This document shows positions 17,165-26,031 of a DNA stretch of 64,000 nt, piece after piece. The translations under genes and the position numbers were made by a program. The notes below the pieces were generated by a model that did not search any database, was not told where the DNA came from, and worked only from the letters and a program-made list of their open reading frames with translations. The number at the start of each line of letters is the position of its first letter. Positions within the stretch are counted from its first letter, which is position 1. This DNA is from Nocardiopsis sp. CC223A (lineage in GTDB: Bacteria > Actinomycetota > Actinomycetes > Streptosporangiales > Streptosporangiaceae). The stretch covers positions 56,295-120,294 of the forward strand of contig NZ_JASFDV010000008.1 of NCBI RefSeq assembly GCF_030766825.1. The letters run 5' to 3'.

Positions 17165-17247
17165 CCGGACACGCGGCCGAACCCCGATCGACCGGTCCCC
17201 GGAACCCGGGGACGGTCCCCCCTACCGACCAGAGGAAGCGACGAAGC

Positions 17248-18648
17248 ATGAGAATCTCCCCCCGGCGGCACGCGGTCCGCGCCGCCGCCCTGATCACCGG
17301 CCTCGGCCTGGTCCTGAGCGGCTGCTCCGGCGGCGGTGGCGGTGGCGAAAGCACCCTCACCGCGCCCGGAGCCGACGTCCTGGAGGGCCTGGACGAGGCG
17401 GTCCAGGTGGAGTTCTGGCACAGCATGGACGCCACCAACGGGCAGGTGCTCGACGGTCTCATCGAGGAGTTCAACGCCCAGAACGAGGGCCGCATCGAGG
17501 TCACCGGTTCCTTCCAGGGCGACTACGACACCGCCCTGGCGGCCCACCGGGCGGCCATCCAGCAGGGCGAGACCGCCGAGCTGATCATGATCTTCGACCT
17601 GGGCACCCAGTTCATGATCGACTCCGGGCAGACCGTGCCCGCCCAGTCCTTCATCGACGCGGACGGCTACGACACCGATCCGATCGAGGACGCGCTGCTC
17701 AACTACTTCACGGTGGACGGCGAACTGCGGTCCTTCCCCTTCAACAACTCCACCCCGCTGATGTACATCAACCGGGACGCGTTCGAGGAGGCGGGCCTGG
17801 ACCCCGACTCCCCGCCCACCGACCTCGCGGAGATCCGCGAGGCCGCCGAGGAGCTGACCGTCCGCGACGACGACGGCACCGTCGTGCAGTACGGGTTCGG
17901 CGCCGCCACCTACGGCTGGTTCGTCGAGCAGTTCATGGCCCGCGCCGGGGTCCCCTACTGCGACAACGCCAACGGCCGCAGTGGCCGGGCCACCGAGGTC
18001 CTCTACGACGACCCCAAGGTCGTGGAGATGATCGAGTGGTGGCAGGGCATGGTCGACGACGAGCTCGCCGTCCACATCGGCCGCAACACCGACGACGCCC
18101 AGGCCGCCTTCACCTCCGGCCGGGCCGCGATGACGCTGGAGTCCACCGGTTCGCTGGGCGGCTTCATCGAGCAGTCCGACTTCGAGGTGGGCGCCGGGTA
18201 CTTCCCGCTCGTCGAGGCGGGCGACCCGGGCGGCTCGATCATCGGCGGCGCCTCCCTGTGGATCAACGGCGAGGGCCACAGCGAGCAGGAGGTCCGCGCC
18301 TCCTGGGAGTTCGTGCAGTTCCTGCTGACCCCCGAGTCCCAGTCGACCTGGCACGCCGGGACCGGCTACCTGTCCGTCAACACCGAGGGCTACGACGGCC
18401 CCGAGGCGCAGGAGCGGGCCGAGGAGTTCCCGCAGTTCTCCGTCGCCGCGGCCCAGCTCGCCGACTCCGAGATCAACGAGAACACCGCCGGCTGCATGAT
18501 GGGCGTCATGGCGGACGCCCGCGCCGCCGCGGAGGAGGGCTGGGAGACCGCCCTGACCAGTGACACCCCGGCCGAGGACGCGATGGCCGAGGCCGCCGAC
18601 CGGCTGAACACCCCCATCGAGGAGTACAACGCCTCCGTGGAGGACTGA
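17248..18648 (+). CDS. ugpB: Extracellular solute-binding lipoprotein, UgpB type
   Basis: 466 residues. N-terminal lipoprotein signal with lipobox LSGC (MRISPRRHAV..., lipidated Cys near residue 29). The start of the mature protein, VEFWHSMDATNGQVLDGL, FNAQNEGRIEVTGSFQGDYD and IFDLGTQFMIDSGQTVPAQSFI, follows the UgpB family closely (glycerol-3-phosphate or glycerophosphocholine binding). ATG 17248 follows AGAGGAAG. No ATP-binding subunit gene is present in the operon; many actinomycetes share one MsiK-type ATPase between several sugar importers, so it is probably supplied in trans. Confidence 0.85.
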   Translation: MRISPRRHAVRAAALITGLGLVLSGCSGGGGGGESTLTAPGADVLEGLDEAVQVEFWHSMDATNGQVLDGLIEEFNAQNEGRIEVTGSFQGDYDTALAAHRAAIQQGETAELIMIFDLGTQFMIDSGQTVPAQSFIDADGYDTDPIEDALLNYFTVDGELRSFPFNNSTPLMYINRDAFEEAGLDPDSPPTDLAEIREAAEELTVRDDDGTVVQYGFGAATYGWFVEQFMARAGVPYCDNANGRSGRATEVLYDDPKVVEMIEWWQGMVDDELAVHIGRNTDDAQAAFTSGRAAMTLESTGSLGGFIEQSDFEVGAGYFPLVEAGDPGGSIIGGASLWINGEGHSEQEVRASWEFVQFLLTPESQSTWHAGTGYLSVNTEGYDGPEAQERAEEFPQFSVAAAQLADSEINENTAGCMMGVMADARAAAEEGWETALTSDTPAEDAMAEAADRLNTPIEEYNASVED

Positions 18649-18716
18649 CCGCCCGGTTCGGGTCCGTGGGCCGGGGGACGTTCCCCCGGCCCACGGCCGT
18701 ACCCGGGGCGGGCGGG

Positions 18717-20432
18717 TCAGGGCGCGCGCCGCACCCGGGTCGCGGGCGGGGCCGTGGCGGTATGCAGGAGGACCCCGCCGTCCTCGGCGCGCAGGAGCCA
18801 GTGGCCGCCGTCGCGTTCGGGGGTGCCGGGCCGGCCGTCGGGGTCCACCGCCCAGGACAGGCCGCGGGCGATCGGCCCGGTGACCGGGTGCTCCAGGTAG
18901 CGGGAGACCCAGGTACCGAGCCCGGGGGCGTGGTCTCCGAGGGCGTCGAGGCGCTCCTGTTCGGCCCTGAAGGTCTTCCGGACGCGCGCCGCCCGGTCCT
19001 TGACGTCCTTGAGGGCTCCGGGGTGCTCCCCGGCCAGGACCTTGGGGGCCCGGGGGCCGGTCCTGCCGTCGGGGCCGGTGTACCGCAGGGCCGCGCCCTG
19101 TTCCGTCACCGCGATGGTGACGCCGTGGTCGCCGACCCGTTCGGTGCGGGTGCCGTCGGGGCCGAGCCCGTGCGCGGGCACGGTGCGTTCCGCGGTCTCG
19201 GCGGCGGACAGGCCCATCCGTTCGGCGGTACGGGACAGCGAGGCCCCGACGTACTTCACCGAGACCCTCTCCCGGAACTCCGCGTGCAGGTCGACCAGTG
19301 CCGCCAGGGCCTCTTGACCGCCCATCCGCTCGATCACCGAGACGAGACCGCGCGCGGCGTGCGAGTCCCGCGGCCCGTGTCCGGCACCCAGCCGCAGGGC
19401 CAGGCGGTGCAGCAGGTCCACCGCCCACCCGGGGGTGCGGTCCAGGTGCGGCAGCACCGCTGCGACCCCCTCCAGCAGGTGCCGGGCGTGCGGGGTGAGG
19501 TGGTCCGCGGCCCGGGGCGGGACGTGCTTCGCGTGCAGGTGCGCCGACCGCTCCGCATCGGTGAACACCGGGACCGGCACCGGGACCTCGGGAAGGTCCA
19601 GAGCCGCTTCCAGGAACTCGCGCAGAGCCCCGTCGAGGTCCTTGAAAGCACGGAGCCGAAGCGGCAGGCCCGCCTCCCAGGCGTGCCCGTGGAAGGGCTG
19701 GAGGCAGTGGACGACCAACCCGGTCAGCCCCGGGTCGGCGAGCAGATCCGGGTGCTTCGCGCGGAGCCGTTCGAAGAAGCGGTCATCCCGGTAGGCCAGG
19801 ACCTCCAGGGAGGCCGGCGGCTCACCCATGGCGGTGAGGATCTCCAGCAGCCTGTGGTGCGCCCGCTCCCGCTCCCGGTCGCCGCCGGGTGTGGATCGAA
19901 GCCGGGCGCCCAGGTGCGCCGCCGCCTCGCGGACGGCGTCCGCCGAGGCGGCCGAGAGGGCCGGCGATACGCGTACGCAGGCGCCCACCGGCAGGTCCGG
20001 AGGGCTCCAGCCCAGTGTCAGGGTGCGGATCAGCGCGGGCAGGGTCTCGCCGTCCCAGCCCAGGGCCGACCGGGCGAAGTGGTCCTGCAACGCCCAGTGC
20101 CGTGAGCAGACCGGATGCGGCCGGGCCGCGGGTGAGCCGGTGACCCGCGCATCCGGGGGCATCGTCGCCCGGGACCACACCAGGACCCTGCGCAGGGTGT
20201 CCTCGTCCCACCCTTCCAGAAGCAGGTCCAGGTCGGTCACCGGCCGTCGGCCCGCCGTCCCCCACACCGGACGGGGCGGCCCGGACAGGCCGGTCAGCTC
20301 GTGCTCGAAGTTCGCGGCCGCGGCGGGCAGGGCCGGTGTGTACAGCTCTTCGAGCAGGTCGGTGGCGGCGGGGGAGAGGGAGAACGCCCCGGCCTGTGAC
20401 TCGGCCCAGGATCGTGCTGCGGAAGACGTCAT
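18717..20432 (-). CDS. DUF4132-like protein, short at its C-terminus
   Basis: 571 residues. The second half matches the lead-in to DUF4132 (MolR-like) proteins: AERTVPAHGLGPDG, APKVLAGEHPGALKDVKD, then a helix FRAEQERLDALG and YLEHPVTGPIARGLSWAVDPDG. In most family members about 200-300 further residues of the DUF4132 domain follow this LSW segment; here the protein ends after about 45 more residues. Only 68 bp separate its stop from the convergent ugpB stop, so no remnant is present. ATG 20432 is preceded by AAGGA at good spacing. Family function is unknown; whether this short form is functional cannot be told. Confidence 0.7.
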   Translation of the reverse strand: MTSSAARSWAESQAGAFSLSPAATDLLEELYTPALPAAAANFEHELTGLSGPPRPVWGTAGRRPVTDLDLLLEGWDEDTLRRVLVWSRATMPPDARVTGSPAARPHPVCSRHWALQDHFARSALGWDGETLPALIRTLTLGWSPPDLPVGACVRVSPALSAASADAVREAAAHLGARLRSTPGGDRERERAHHRLLEILTAMGEPPASLEVLAYRDDRFFERLRAKHPDLLADPGLTGLVVHCLQPFHGHAWEAGLPLRLRAFKDLDGALREFLEAALDLPEVPVPVPVFTDAERSAHLHAKHVPPRAADHLTPHARHLLEGVAAVLPHLDRTPGWAVDLLHRLALRLGAGHGPRDSHAARGLVSVIERMGGQEALAALVDLHAEFRERVSVKYVGASLSRTAERMGLSAAETAERTVPAHGLGPDGTRTERVGDHGVTIAVTEQGAALRYTGPDGRTGPRAPKVLAGEHPGALKDVKDRAARVRKTFRAEQERLDALGDHAPGLGTWVSRYLEHPVTGPIARGLSWAVDPDGRPGTPERDGGHWLLRAEDGGVLLHTATAPPATRVRRAP

Positions 20433-20502
20433 CGGTGGTCCTTCTGTGCCGGTCGCTGTCGGCGATGGGATCCCCCCGCGCCCGCCGCGGTTCGCCCCGC
20501 CG

Positions 20503-20961
20503 TCAGCCGACGACCAGACCGCCCTCCTCGGTGACGGTCACCGGGTACTCCTCCAGGGGGTCGGAGGCCGGACCGGCGGTCCGGGAGCCGTCGGCGATGG
20601 AGAACCGGCTGCCGTGGCACGGGCACACGATCTCATCGCCGACCACCTCGTCCACCGGACAGCCCTCGTGGGTGCAGGTCGTGGAGAACGCCCGGAACTC
20701 GCCCGCCTCCGGCTGGGTCAGGACCACGGCGGCCCCGGCCAGGACGACGCCCCCGCCGACCGGCACCTCCTCGACGGTGGCCACGGACTCCTCCGGAGAG
20801 GGCGCGGGCGCCGGATCGGTCCCGGGGGTCGGATCGTTCCCGGAGGCCGGGGCACCGGAGTCCTGCGCGGGGCCCGAACAGGCGGCGACGGCGCCGGTGA
20901 CCGCCGCGCCCGCGGCCACGCCCAGGGCCGCCCGCCTGTTCACCGGGGAAGGGATGTTCAC
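20503..20961 (-). CDS. Rieske [2Fe-2S] domain lipoprotein
   Basis: 152 residues. N-terminus NRRAALGVAAGAAVTGAVAAC carries a twin-Arg and a lipobox (VAAC), so it is probably Tat-exported and lipid-anchored. A Pro/Asp-rich linker follows, then the Rieske domain with both cluster motifs: CTHEGC and CPCHGSRF (two Cys and two His ligands). GTG 20961 follows GAGAGG. It lacks a transmembrane cytochrome partner here, so it is a stand-alone periplasm-side redox protein, not the bc1 subunit. It lies 32 bp behind the DUF3152 gene, probably one operon. Confidence 0.9.
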   Translation of the reverse strand: MNIPSPVNRRAALGVAAGAAVTGAVAACSGPAQDSGAPASGNDPTPGTDPAPAPSPEESVATVEEVPVGGGVVLAGAAVVLTQPEAGEFRAFSTTCTHEGCPVDEVVGDEIVCPCHGSRFSIADGSRTAGPASDPLEEYPVTVTEEGGLVVG

Positions 20962-20993
20962 GGGTGCGGCCTCTCTGTTCCGTTCGGGACCCG

Positions 20994-21872
20994 TCACTCG
21001 TCCCCGGGCGGGTCGTTGTCCGGGTGCACCCAGCCGTTGGCCTCGCACCCCTGGAGGTCCAGCGTCTGCTGCTGCATCACCGGGGCGGTCTCGCCCGGCC
21101 CCGGGCAGAACACGTGGCCGTGGCCCAGGGTGTGGCCCACCTCGTGGTTGATCAGGTAGATCCGGTAGGTCTCCAGGTCGCCGTCGAAGTGCGGGACCCC
21201 GGACACCCAGCGGTTCTGGTTGATGATGGCCCGGTTGCCGTTGGCGCAGGAGACGTAGCCGTTGGTGCGCAGCGGCGCGCACATGCGGTCGACCGTGTCG
21301 GGGGCGGCGAGGATGACCCGGATGTCGGCGTCGTCGCCGTCCACCCGCTGCATCGCCCGCTCCCCGTCGTCGCCCCAGCTGCGCGGGTCGCCCAGGATCA
21401 GCTCGACGGCCTCGGCGAAGTCCTCGTCCGCGCCGGGCAGGCCCTGCTCGACCTCCACCGCGAACGTCGTCACCGGGCCCTCGCCCATGACGTCGCCCTC
21501 GCCCTCCATCACGGAGAACTCGCCGTCGGCGCTGTCGACCTCCTCCACGACCGAGCGCAGCAGCACCGGCTCGTCGTCCTCCTTCTCCTCCTCCGCCTCC
21601 TCCGCGGGTGGGGCAGGGGAGGACGGCGCGGGCGCCTCTTCGGTCCGGCCGCTGGCGCTGGCCGCCGGCGGGGCCTCGGCGTCGTCGGGCACCCCGTCGC
21701 CGACCGGGCCGGAGGCGCCCGCGGGGGTGCCGGAATCCTCCAGCGGCGGCGGCACGCTGACCATCAGCACGGTGGCGGCGCCCGAGACCAGGCACAGGCC
21801 GAGGGCGAGTCCCGCCGAGTACCGGCGGGATCGGCGGCGACGGCCTCCCGGGGACGGAGCGGACGTGGGCAC
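20994..21872 (-). CDS. DUF3152 membrane-anchored zinc metalloprotease-like protein
   Basis: 292 residues. Arg-rich N-terminus, one membrane segment (YSAGLALGLCLVSGAATVLMVSV), a long acidic/proline linker, then a DUF3152 domain outside the cell. The zinc signature is HEVGHTLGHGHVFCPGPG (HExxHxxGHxH type), with several cysteines (MCAPL, SCANG, CPGPG, QGCEANGW) likely forming disulfides. GTG 21872 is chosen for GAGAGG upstream; the longer frame to 21953 looks non-coding. Protease activity is inferred from the motif; substrates are unknown. It lies upstream of the Rieske gene on the same strand. Confidence 0.85.
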   Translation of the reverse strand: MPTSAPSPGGRRRRSRRYSAGLALGLCLVSGAATVLMVSVPPPLEDSGTPAGASGPVGDGVPDDAEAPPAASASGRTEEAPAPSSPAPPAEEAEEEKEDDEPVLLRSVVEEVDSADGEFSVMEGEGDVMGEGPVTTFAVEVEQGLPGADEDFAEAVELILGDPRSWGDDGERAMQRVDGDDADIRVILAAPDTVDRMCAPLRTNGYVSCANGNRAIINQNRWVSGVPHFDGDLETYRIYLINHEVGHTLGHGHVFCPGPGETAPVMQQQTLDLQGCEANGWVHPDNDPPGDE

Positions 21873-22024
21873 GGGGCACCTCTCAGTAACGGACGACGGA
21901 TCCAGCATGCCATGACCGCGACCGTTCCGAAGGCCAAGGCGAAGGTGCGGCACCGCCGTCGTGCCGTCGGGGGCGGGCGCGGATAACCTTCAAGCGCAAA
22001 CGTGTCGATCTGGGAGGACAACAG

Positions 22025-22825
22025 GTGCGCATCGCACGGTTCGCGGCCGGTGACGAGGTCGGGTTCGGCCTCGTGGAGACCGATACCGACAGCGGCGACG
22101 AGTACATCGCCAGGCTCAACGGGCACCCCCTGCTCGGCGACATCAAACTGACCGGTGAGCGGGCCAAGCTCACCGACGTCCGCCTGTTGTCGCCGGTCCT
22201 GCCCACCAAGGTGGTCTGCATCGGCAAGAACTACGCCGACCACGTCGCGGAGATGCAGGGCATCACGGGCGAGAGCACGGAGGAGCCCGTGGTCTTCCTC
22301 AAGCCCTCCACCTCCGTGGCCGGGCCCACGGACCCCATCTTCCACCCGGCGGTCTCCGAGCGGGTCGACTTCGAGGGCGAACTGGCCATCGTCATCTCCC
22401 GGCCCTGCCGCGAGGTGCCCCGGGAGCGGGCCGCCGACGTCATCTTCGGGTACACCGTCGCCAACGACGTCACCGCCCGCGACCTGCAACAGAAGGACAA
22501 GCAGTGGACCCGGGCCAAGGGGTTCGACTCCTTCTGCCCGATCGGCCCGTGGATCACCACCGGGCTGAGCATCGACGAGGCGCAGGACCTGGCGGTCACC
22601 ACCACCGTGGACGGCGAGGTCCGGCAGAGTGGACGAACATCACAGTTCATCCATGACATCCCGGGCATGATCTCCTATGTCACCTCTTTCATGACGCTGC
22701 TCCCCGGCGACGTCCTGCTCACCGGCACGCCCGCCGGTGTCGGGCCGCTGCGGGTCGGCCAGGAGGTCGCGGTGACGGTGGAACGACTGGGCACGATCAG
22801 CAACCGGGTCGTCGCCCGGGACTGA
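22025..22825 (+). CDS. Fumarylacetoacetate hydrolase family protein
   Basis: 266 residues. Conserved features: VVCIGKNYADHVAEM, FLKPSTS, the metal-binding VDFEGELAIVI (Glu, Glu), GYTVANDVTARDLQ and KGFDSFCPIGPWI, and the closing LLTGTPAGVGPL. Such enzymes cleave or decarboxylate beta-diketo acids (for example acylpyruvate hydrolase or oxaloacetate decarboxylase); the exact substrate cannot be told. GTG 22025 with GGAGG nine bases before. It lies divergent from the DUF3152 gene and two genes before gltX; the gene neighbours give no pathway clue. Confidence 0.9.
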   Translation: MRIARFAAGDEVGFGLVETDTDSGDEYIARLNGHPLLGDIKLTGERAKLTDVRLLSPVLPTKVVCIGKNYADHVAEMQGITGESTEEPVVFLKPSTSVAGPTDPIFHPAVSERVDFEGELAIVISRPCREVPRERAADVIFGYTVANDVTARDLQQKDKQWTRAKGFDSFCPIGPWITTGLSIDEAQDLAVTTTVDGEVRQSGRTSQFIHDIPGMISYVTSFMTLLPGDVLLTGTPAGVGPLRVGQEVAVTVERLGTISNRVVARD

Positions 22826-22917
22826 AGTCCCCCGGCCCGGCCGTGACCCGGCCGGGCCGTGTACCGTCCCCGGACGGCGGCCCCCGCCGCCCGACGCCTC
22901 ACCGGAAGGGCTCCGAA

Positions 22918-23844
22918 GTGGCCATCCCCCCGTCCCGACGCACCGGCACCCTGATCCTGGCCGGCCTCCTCGCGCTGGCCCTGGTCGCCGGCGGCGGCTA
23001 CCTGTGGGTGACACGTACCGACGACCGCGGAACCGACCCCACAGCGGAGGCTGAAACACCCATGAGCGGATCACTGCGCGTCATGCTCTCCGGAGACTCC
23101 ATGACCCAGGGCGCCGACGGCGACCGGACGTGGCGCTACCACCTGTGGAACCACCTGGAGCCCGCCGTGGGCGGGCTGGACTTCGTCGGCCCCTACAGCG
23201 ATCCGGCCACCACCGACATGATCGTCCCGGTGCCCACCGACGAGACCTCGCCCTCCGCCGGGCCCACCGCGGACGATCCCGCCGCCGAGGCGGCGTCCGG
23301 GGACGCCGACACCGTCGAGTACCGCGACCCCGACTTCGACCAGGACCACAACGCCGTGTGGGGCCGCACCCTGCGCGACGCCTCCGCCAGCATCGGGGAG
23401 GAGGTCGGCCGCTACGAGCCGGACGTGCTGTGCGCCCTCATCGGTGTCAACGACCTGCTGTGGCCGGTCGAGATGGCGGAGATGGAGGAGTGGCTGCGCC
23501 GGTACGTCGAGGGCGCCCGCGAGGGCAACCCCGACGTGAAGATCGTCCTGGCCGAGGCGCTGCCCATCGCCTACGCCGACAACGACCCCGGGTTCGCGCT
23601 GCGCACGTACTCCTACAACATCCTCATCCGGGACCTGGCCGGTGAGCTGTCCACCGACCGGTCCCCGGTGGTCAGCATCGACATCGCCGAGCGCGAGAAG
23701 TGGGACGTGGCGGCCGACACCTACGACGGCACCCACCCCAACGCGCGGGGCGAGATCAAGATCGCGGCGGCCTTCGCCGACGCCCTCGCCGAGTCCTACG
23801 GCGTGGGCGAGCCCTACCCCCGCCCCCTCCCCGAACCCCTGTGA
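22918..23844 (+). CDS. Secreted/anchored SGNH (GDSL) hydrolase
   Basis: 308 residues. One N-terminal membrane segment ([21 protein letters not shown]) puts the enzyme outside the cell. SGNH blocks: [10 protein letters not shown] (nucleophile Ser 61), GVNDLLW (block III Asn), and DGTHPNARG (Asp 270, His 273). Likely a lipase or esterase. An Asp/Ala-rich stretch around residues 110-140 is an insertion. GTG 22918 with GGAAGG upstream. It sits between the FAH-family gene and gltX on the same strand. Confidence 0.85.
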   Translation: MAIPPSRRTGTLILAGLLALALVAGGGYLWVTRTDDRGTDPTAEAETPMSGSLRVMLSGDSMTQGADGDRTWRYHLWNHLEPAVGGLDFVGPYSDPATTDMIVPVPTDETSPSAGPTADDPAAEAASGDADTVEYRDPDFDQDHNAVWGRTLRDASASIGEEVGRYEPDVLCALIGVNDLLWPVEMAEMEEWLRRYVEGAREGNPDVKIVLAEALPIAYADNDPGFALRTYSYNILIRDLAGELSTDRSPVVSIDIAEREKWDVAADTYDGTHPNARGEIKIAAAFADALAESYGVGEPYPRPLPEPL

Positions 23845-23914
23845 CCCCCTCCCGAGCACGCCGAAGGAGGGACCACGGAGCCCGTGTGCTCTGTTCGGCC
23901 CTACCCTGGAAGGC

Positions 23915-25360
23915 GTGACCGAGACTTCGATTCGTACCCGCTTCGCCCCGTCCCCTACGGGCATGTTCCACGTCGGCGGCGCCCGCTCCGCGCTCTTCAA
24001 CTGGGCTCTGGCACAGCAGCAGTCCGAGGGGCGCATGGTGCTGCGCATCGAGGACACCGACGCCGCGCGCAACCGCCCGGAGTGGACCGAGGGCATCATC
24101 CGCGCCCTGGCCTGGCTGGGCATCGAGGAGGCGGACCCCCACTTCGAGGGGCCCTACTTCCAGTCCTCCTACGCCGACGCGCACCGCGAGACGGCGCAGG
24201 AGCTGTACAAGAACGGCCGTGCCTACTACTGCGACTGCACCCGCGAGCAGTTGGAGGCCCGCCGCGACAACCCCAACCTGGGGTACGACGGCTTCTGCCG
24301 CGACCGCGGCCTGGAGCCCGGACCCGGCCGCGCGCTGCGCTTCCGCGTGCCCGACGGCGGCCCCACCGTCGTCGACGACAAGATCCGGGGCCGGGTGGAG
24401 TTCGCCCACTCGGCCATCGAGGACTTCGTGATCGCCCGCGCCGACGGCTCCCCGCTGTTCGTGCTGGCCAACGTGGTCGACGACGTCGAGATGGGCATCA
24501 CCCAGGTCGTCCGCGGCGAGGAGCACCTGTCCAACACCCCCAAGCAGCAGCTGCTGTGGGAGGCGCTGGGCCACACCCCGCCGGTGTGGGCGCATCTGCC
24601 CGTCATCGTCAACGAGCAGCGCAAGAAGCTGTCCAAGCGCCGTGACAAGGTCGCCCTGGAGTCCTACCAGGAGGAGGGCTACCTGGCCGAGGCGATGGTC
24701 AACTACCTGATGCTGCTGGGCTGGGCGCCGGGCGACGACCGCGAGATCATGCCGTGGTCGGAGATGGTGCCGCTGTTCCGCATCGACGACGTCAACAGCT
24801 CCAGCGCGTTCTTCGACGAGAAGAAGCTGCGCGCCTTCAACGGCGAGTACATCCGGGCGCTCGGTGTGGACGAGTTCGTCGAGCGCTGCGCCCCCTGGGT
24901 GACCGGGGAGGACACCCCGTGGGCGGCCGCCGACTACGACCCGGAGGTGTTCCGGGCGGTCGCGCCGCTGGCCCAGAGCCGGGTGGCGGTGCTGTCGGAG
25001 ATCGTGCCCAACGTCGACTTCCTGTTCCTCGCCGAGCCGGTGGAGGACGAGAAGAGCTGGTCCAAGGCCATGAAGCCGGGGGTGGGCGAGGAGATGCTCG
25101 CCGCCGCCCTGGAGCGCTTCGCCGACCCGGCCCTGGAGTGGAACGCCGAGGCGCTCAAGGCCGCCACCGAGGAGACCGGTGCCGGGCTGGGCCTCAAGCT
25201 CGGCAAGGCCCAGGCGCCGGTGCGCGTCGCGGTGACCGGCCGGACCGTCGGCCTGCCGCTGTTCGAGTCCCTGGAGCTGCTGGGCCGCGAGCGCGTCCTG
25301 GCGCGGGTGGCCGCGGCCCTGGAGAAGCTGCGCTCCCAGGGGCCGGCCGAGCAGGTCTGA
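23915..25360 (+). CDS. gltX: Glutamyl-tRNA synthetase
   Basis: 481 residues. Class I synthetase: HIGH-type motif in [25 protein letters not shown]-type motif KLSKRRDK, plus [14 protein letters not shown] and [14 protein letters not shown]. It charges tRNA-Glu and, as GatCAB is present, probably also tRNA-Gln. GTG 23915 follows GGAAGG closely. Its substrates lie directly downstream: tRNA-Gln and two tRNA-Glu genes. Confidence 0.97.
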   Translation: MTETSIRTRFAPSPTGMFHVGGARSALFNWALAQQQSEGRMVLRIEDTDAARNRPEWTEGIIRALAWLGIEEADPHFEGPYFQSSYADAHRETAQELYKNGRAYYCDCTREQLEARRDNPNLGYDGFCRDRGLEPGPGRALRFRVPDGGPTVVDDKIRGRVEFAHSAIEDFVIARADGSPLFVLANVVDDVEMGITQVVRGEEHLSNTPKQQLLWEALGHTPPVWAHLPVIVNEQRKKLSKRRDKVALESYQEEGYLAEAMVNYLMLLGWAPGDDREIMPWSEMVPLFRIDDVNSSSAFFDEKKLRAFNGEYIRALGVDEFVERCAPWVTGEDTPWAAADYDPEVFRAVAPLAQSRVAVLSEIVPNVDFLFLAEPVEDEKSWSKAMKPGVGEEMLAAALERFADPALEWNAEALKAATEETGAGLGLKLGKAQAPVRVAVTGRTVGLPLFESLELLGRERVLARVAAALEKLRSQGPAEQV

Positions 25361-25534
25361 GGACCCCGCCGAAGGTGTGGACCCCCTGCTCAGGGGGGCG
25401 AGAAACGGGGTGGTCGGGGTCACGGACCCCCCACCCCGTTTTCGGTTCGCGAGCACTCTGAAGTTCCGCTAGAGTTATCCACGTCGCCGAGGGGGACAGG
25501 GAAGCGGAAAGCCGACCGGGTCCTCCCAGAGCAC

Positions 25535-25606
25535 TGGGGTATGGTGTAATCGGCAGCACGACTGATTCTGGTTCAGTTAGTCTAGGTTCGAGTCCTGGTA
25601 CCCCAG
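25535..25606 (+). tRNA. tRNA-Gln (CTG anticodon)
   Basis: Acceptor arms TGGGGTA (25535-25541) and TACCCCA (25599-25605) with discriminator G. Anticodon stem-loop ACTGA-TTCTGGT-TCAGT shows anticodon CTG; T-arm contains GGTTCGAGTCC. The 3' CCA is not encoded. It lies 174 bp after gltX. Confidence 0.95.
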
Positions 25607-25656
25607 CGCAGTCCGAGTGAGAGCTCGGGCCATCGGGTCCGAAGGGCCCGGCACGC

Positions 25657-25732
25657 GCCCCCGTCGTCTAGTGGCCTAGGACGCCGCCCTCTCAAGGCGG
25701 TAACGGCGGTTCGAATCCGCTCGGGGGTACCA
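25657..25732 (+). tRNA. tRNA-Glu (CTC anticodon), copy 1
   Basis: Acceptor GCCCCCG / CGGGGGT (first pair G-T). Anticodon stem-loop CCGCC-CTCTCAA-GGCGG gives CTC; T-loop GGTTCGAATCC. CCA is encoded at 25730-25732. Identical to the second copy at 25853. Confidence 0.96.
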
Positions 25733-25740
25733 CAGGGAGC

Positions 25741-25769
25741 GCCTCCCACCATCGTGGGGGGCTTCTTTC
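25741..25769 (+). terminator. Terminator between the two tRNA-Glu genes
   Basis: GCCTCCCA (25741-25748) pairs with TGGGGGGC (25755-25762), followed by TTCTTTCT. Confidence 0.8.
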
Positions 25770-25852
25770 TGGCCGGTGTTCGTCACCGGTGTCCGGTTCG
25801 ACCGGGTATCGTAGGGGTCGGTGTCGCACCGATCACCGCGGAAGCAGTTCAG

Positions 25853-25928
25853 GCCCCCGTCGTCTAGTGGCCTAGGACGCCGCCCTCTCAAGGCGGTAAC
25901 GGCGGTTCGAATCCGCTCGGGGGTACCA
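25853..25928 (+). tRNA. tRNA-Glu (CTC anticodon), copy 2
   Basis: Base-for-base the same as copy 1 over 76 bp, including encoded CCA; identity stops exactly at the gene borders. The copies lie 196 bp apart. Confidence 0.96.
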
Positions 25929-25934
25929 GCACGA

Positions 25935-25962
25935 AAGGCCCCGCCCGCCAGGGCGGGGCCTT
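25935..25962 (+). terminator. Terminator after the second tRNA-Glu
   Basis: AAGGCCCCGCCC (25935-25946) pairs perfectly with GGGCGGGGCCTT (25951-25962), four-base loop. Confidence 0.9.
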
Positions 25963-26031
25963 CGGCGTTCCCGACGGGAGCCCGCGGCGGCGGGCCGTGC
26001 CCTCCCCGGCGGTCACCGGGCGGCCCCGGGG

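Noticed and set aside
14984..18648. Biosynthetic gene cluster around the ABC importer
   Set aside because: No synthase or tailoring genes nearby; it is a stand-alone importer operon.
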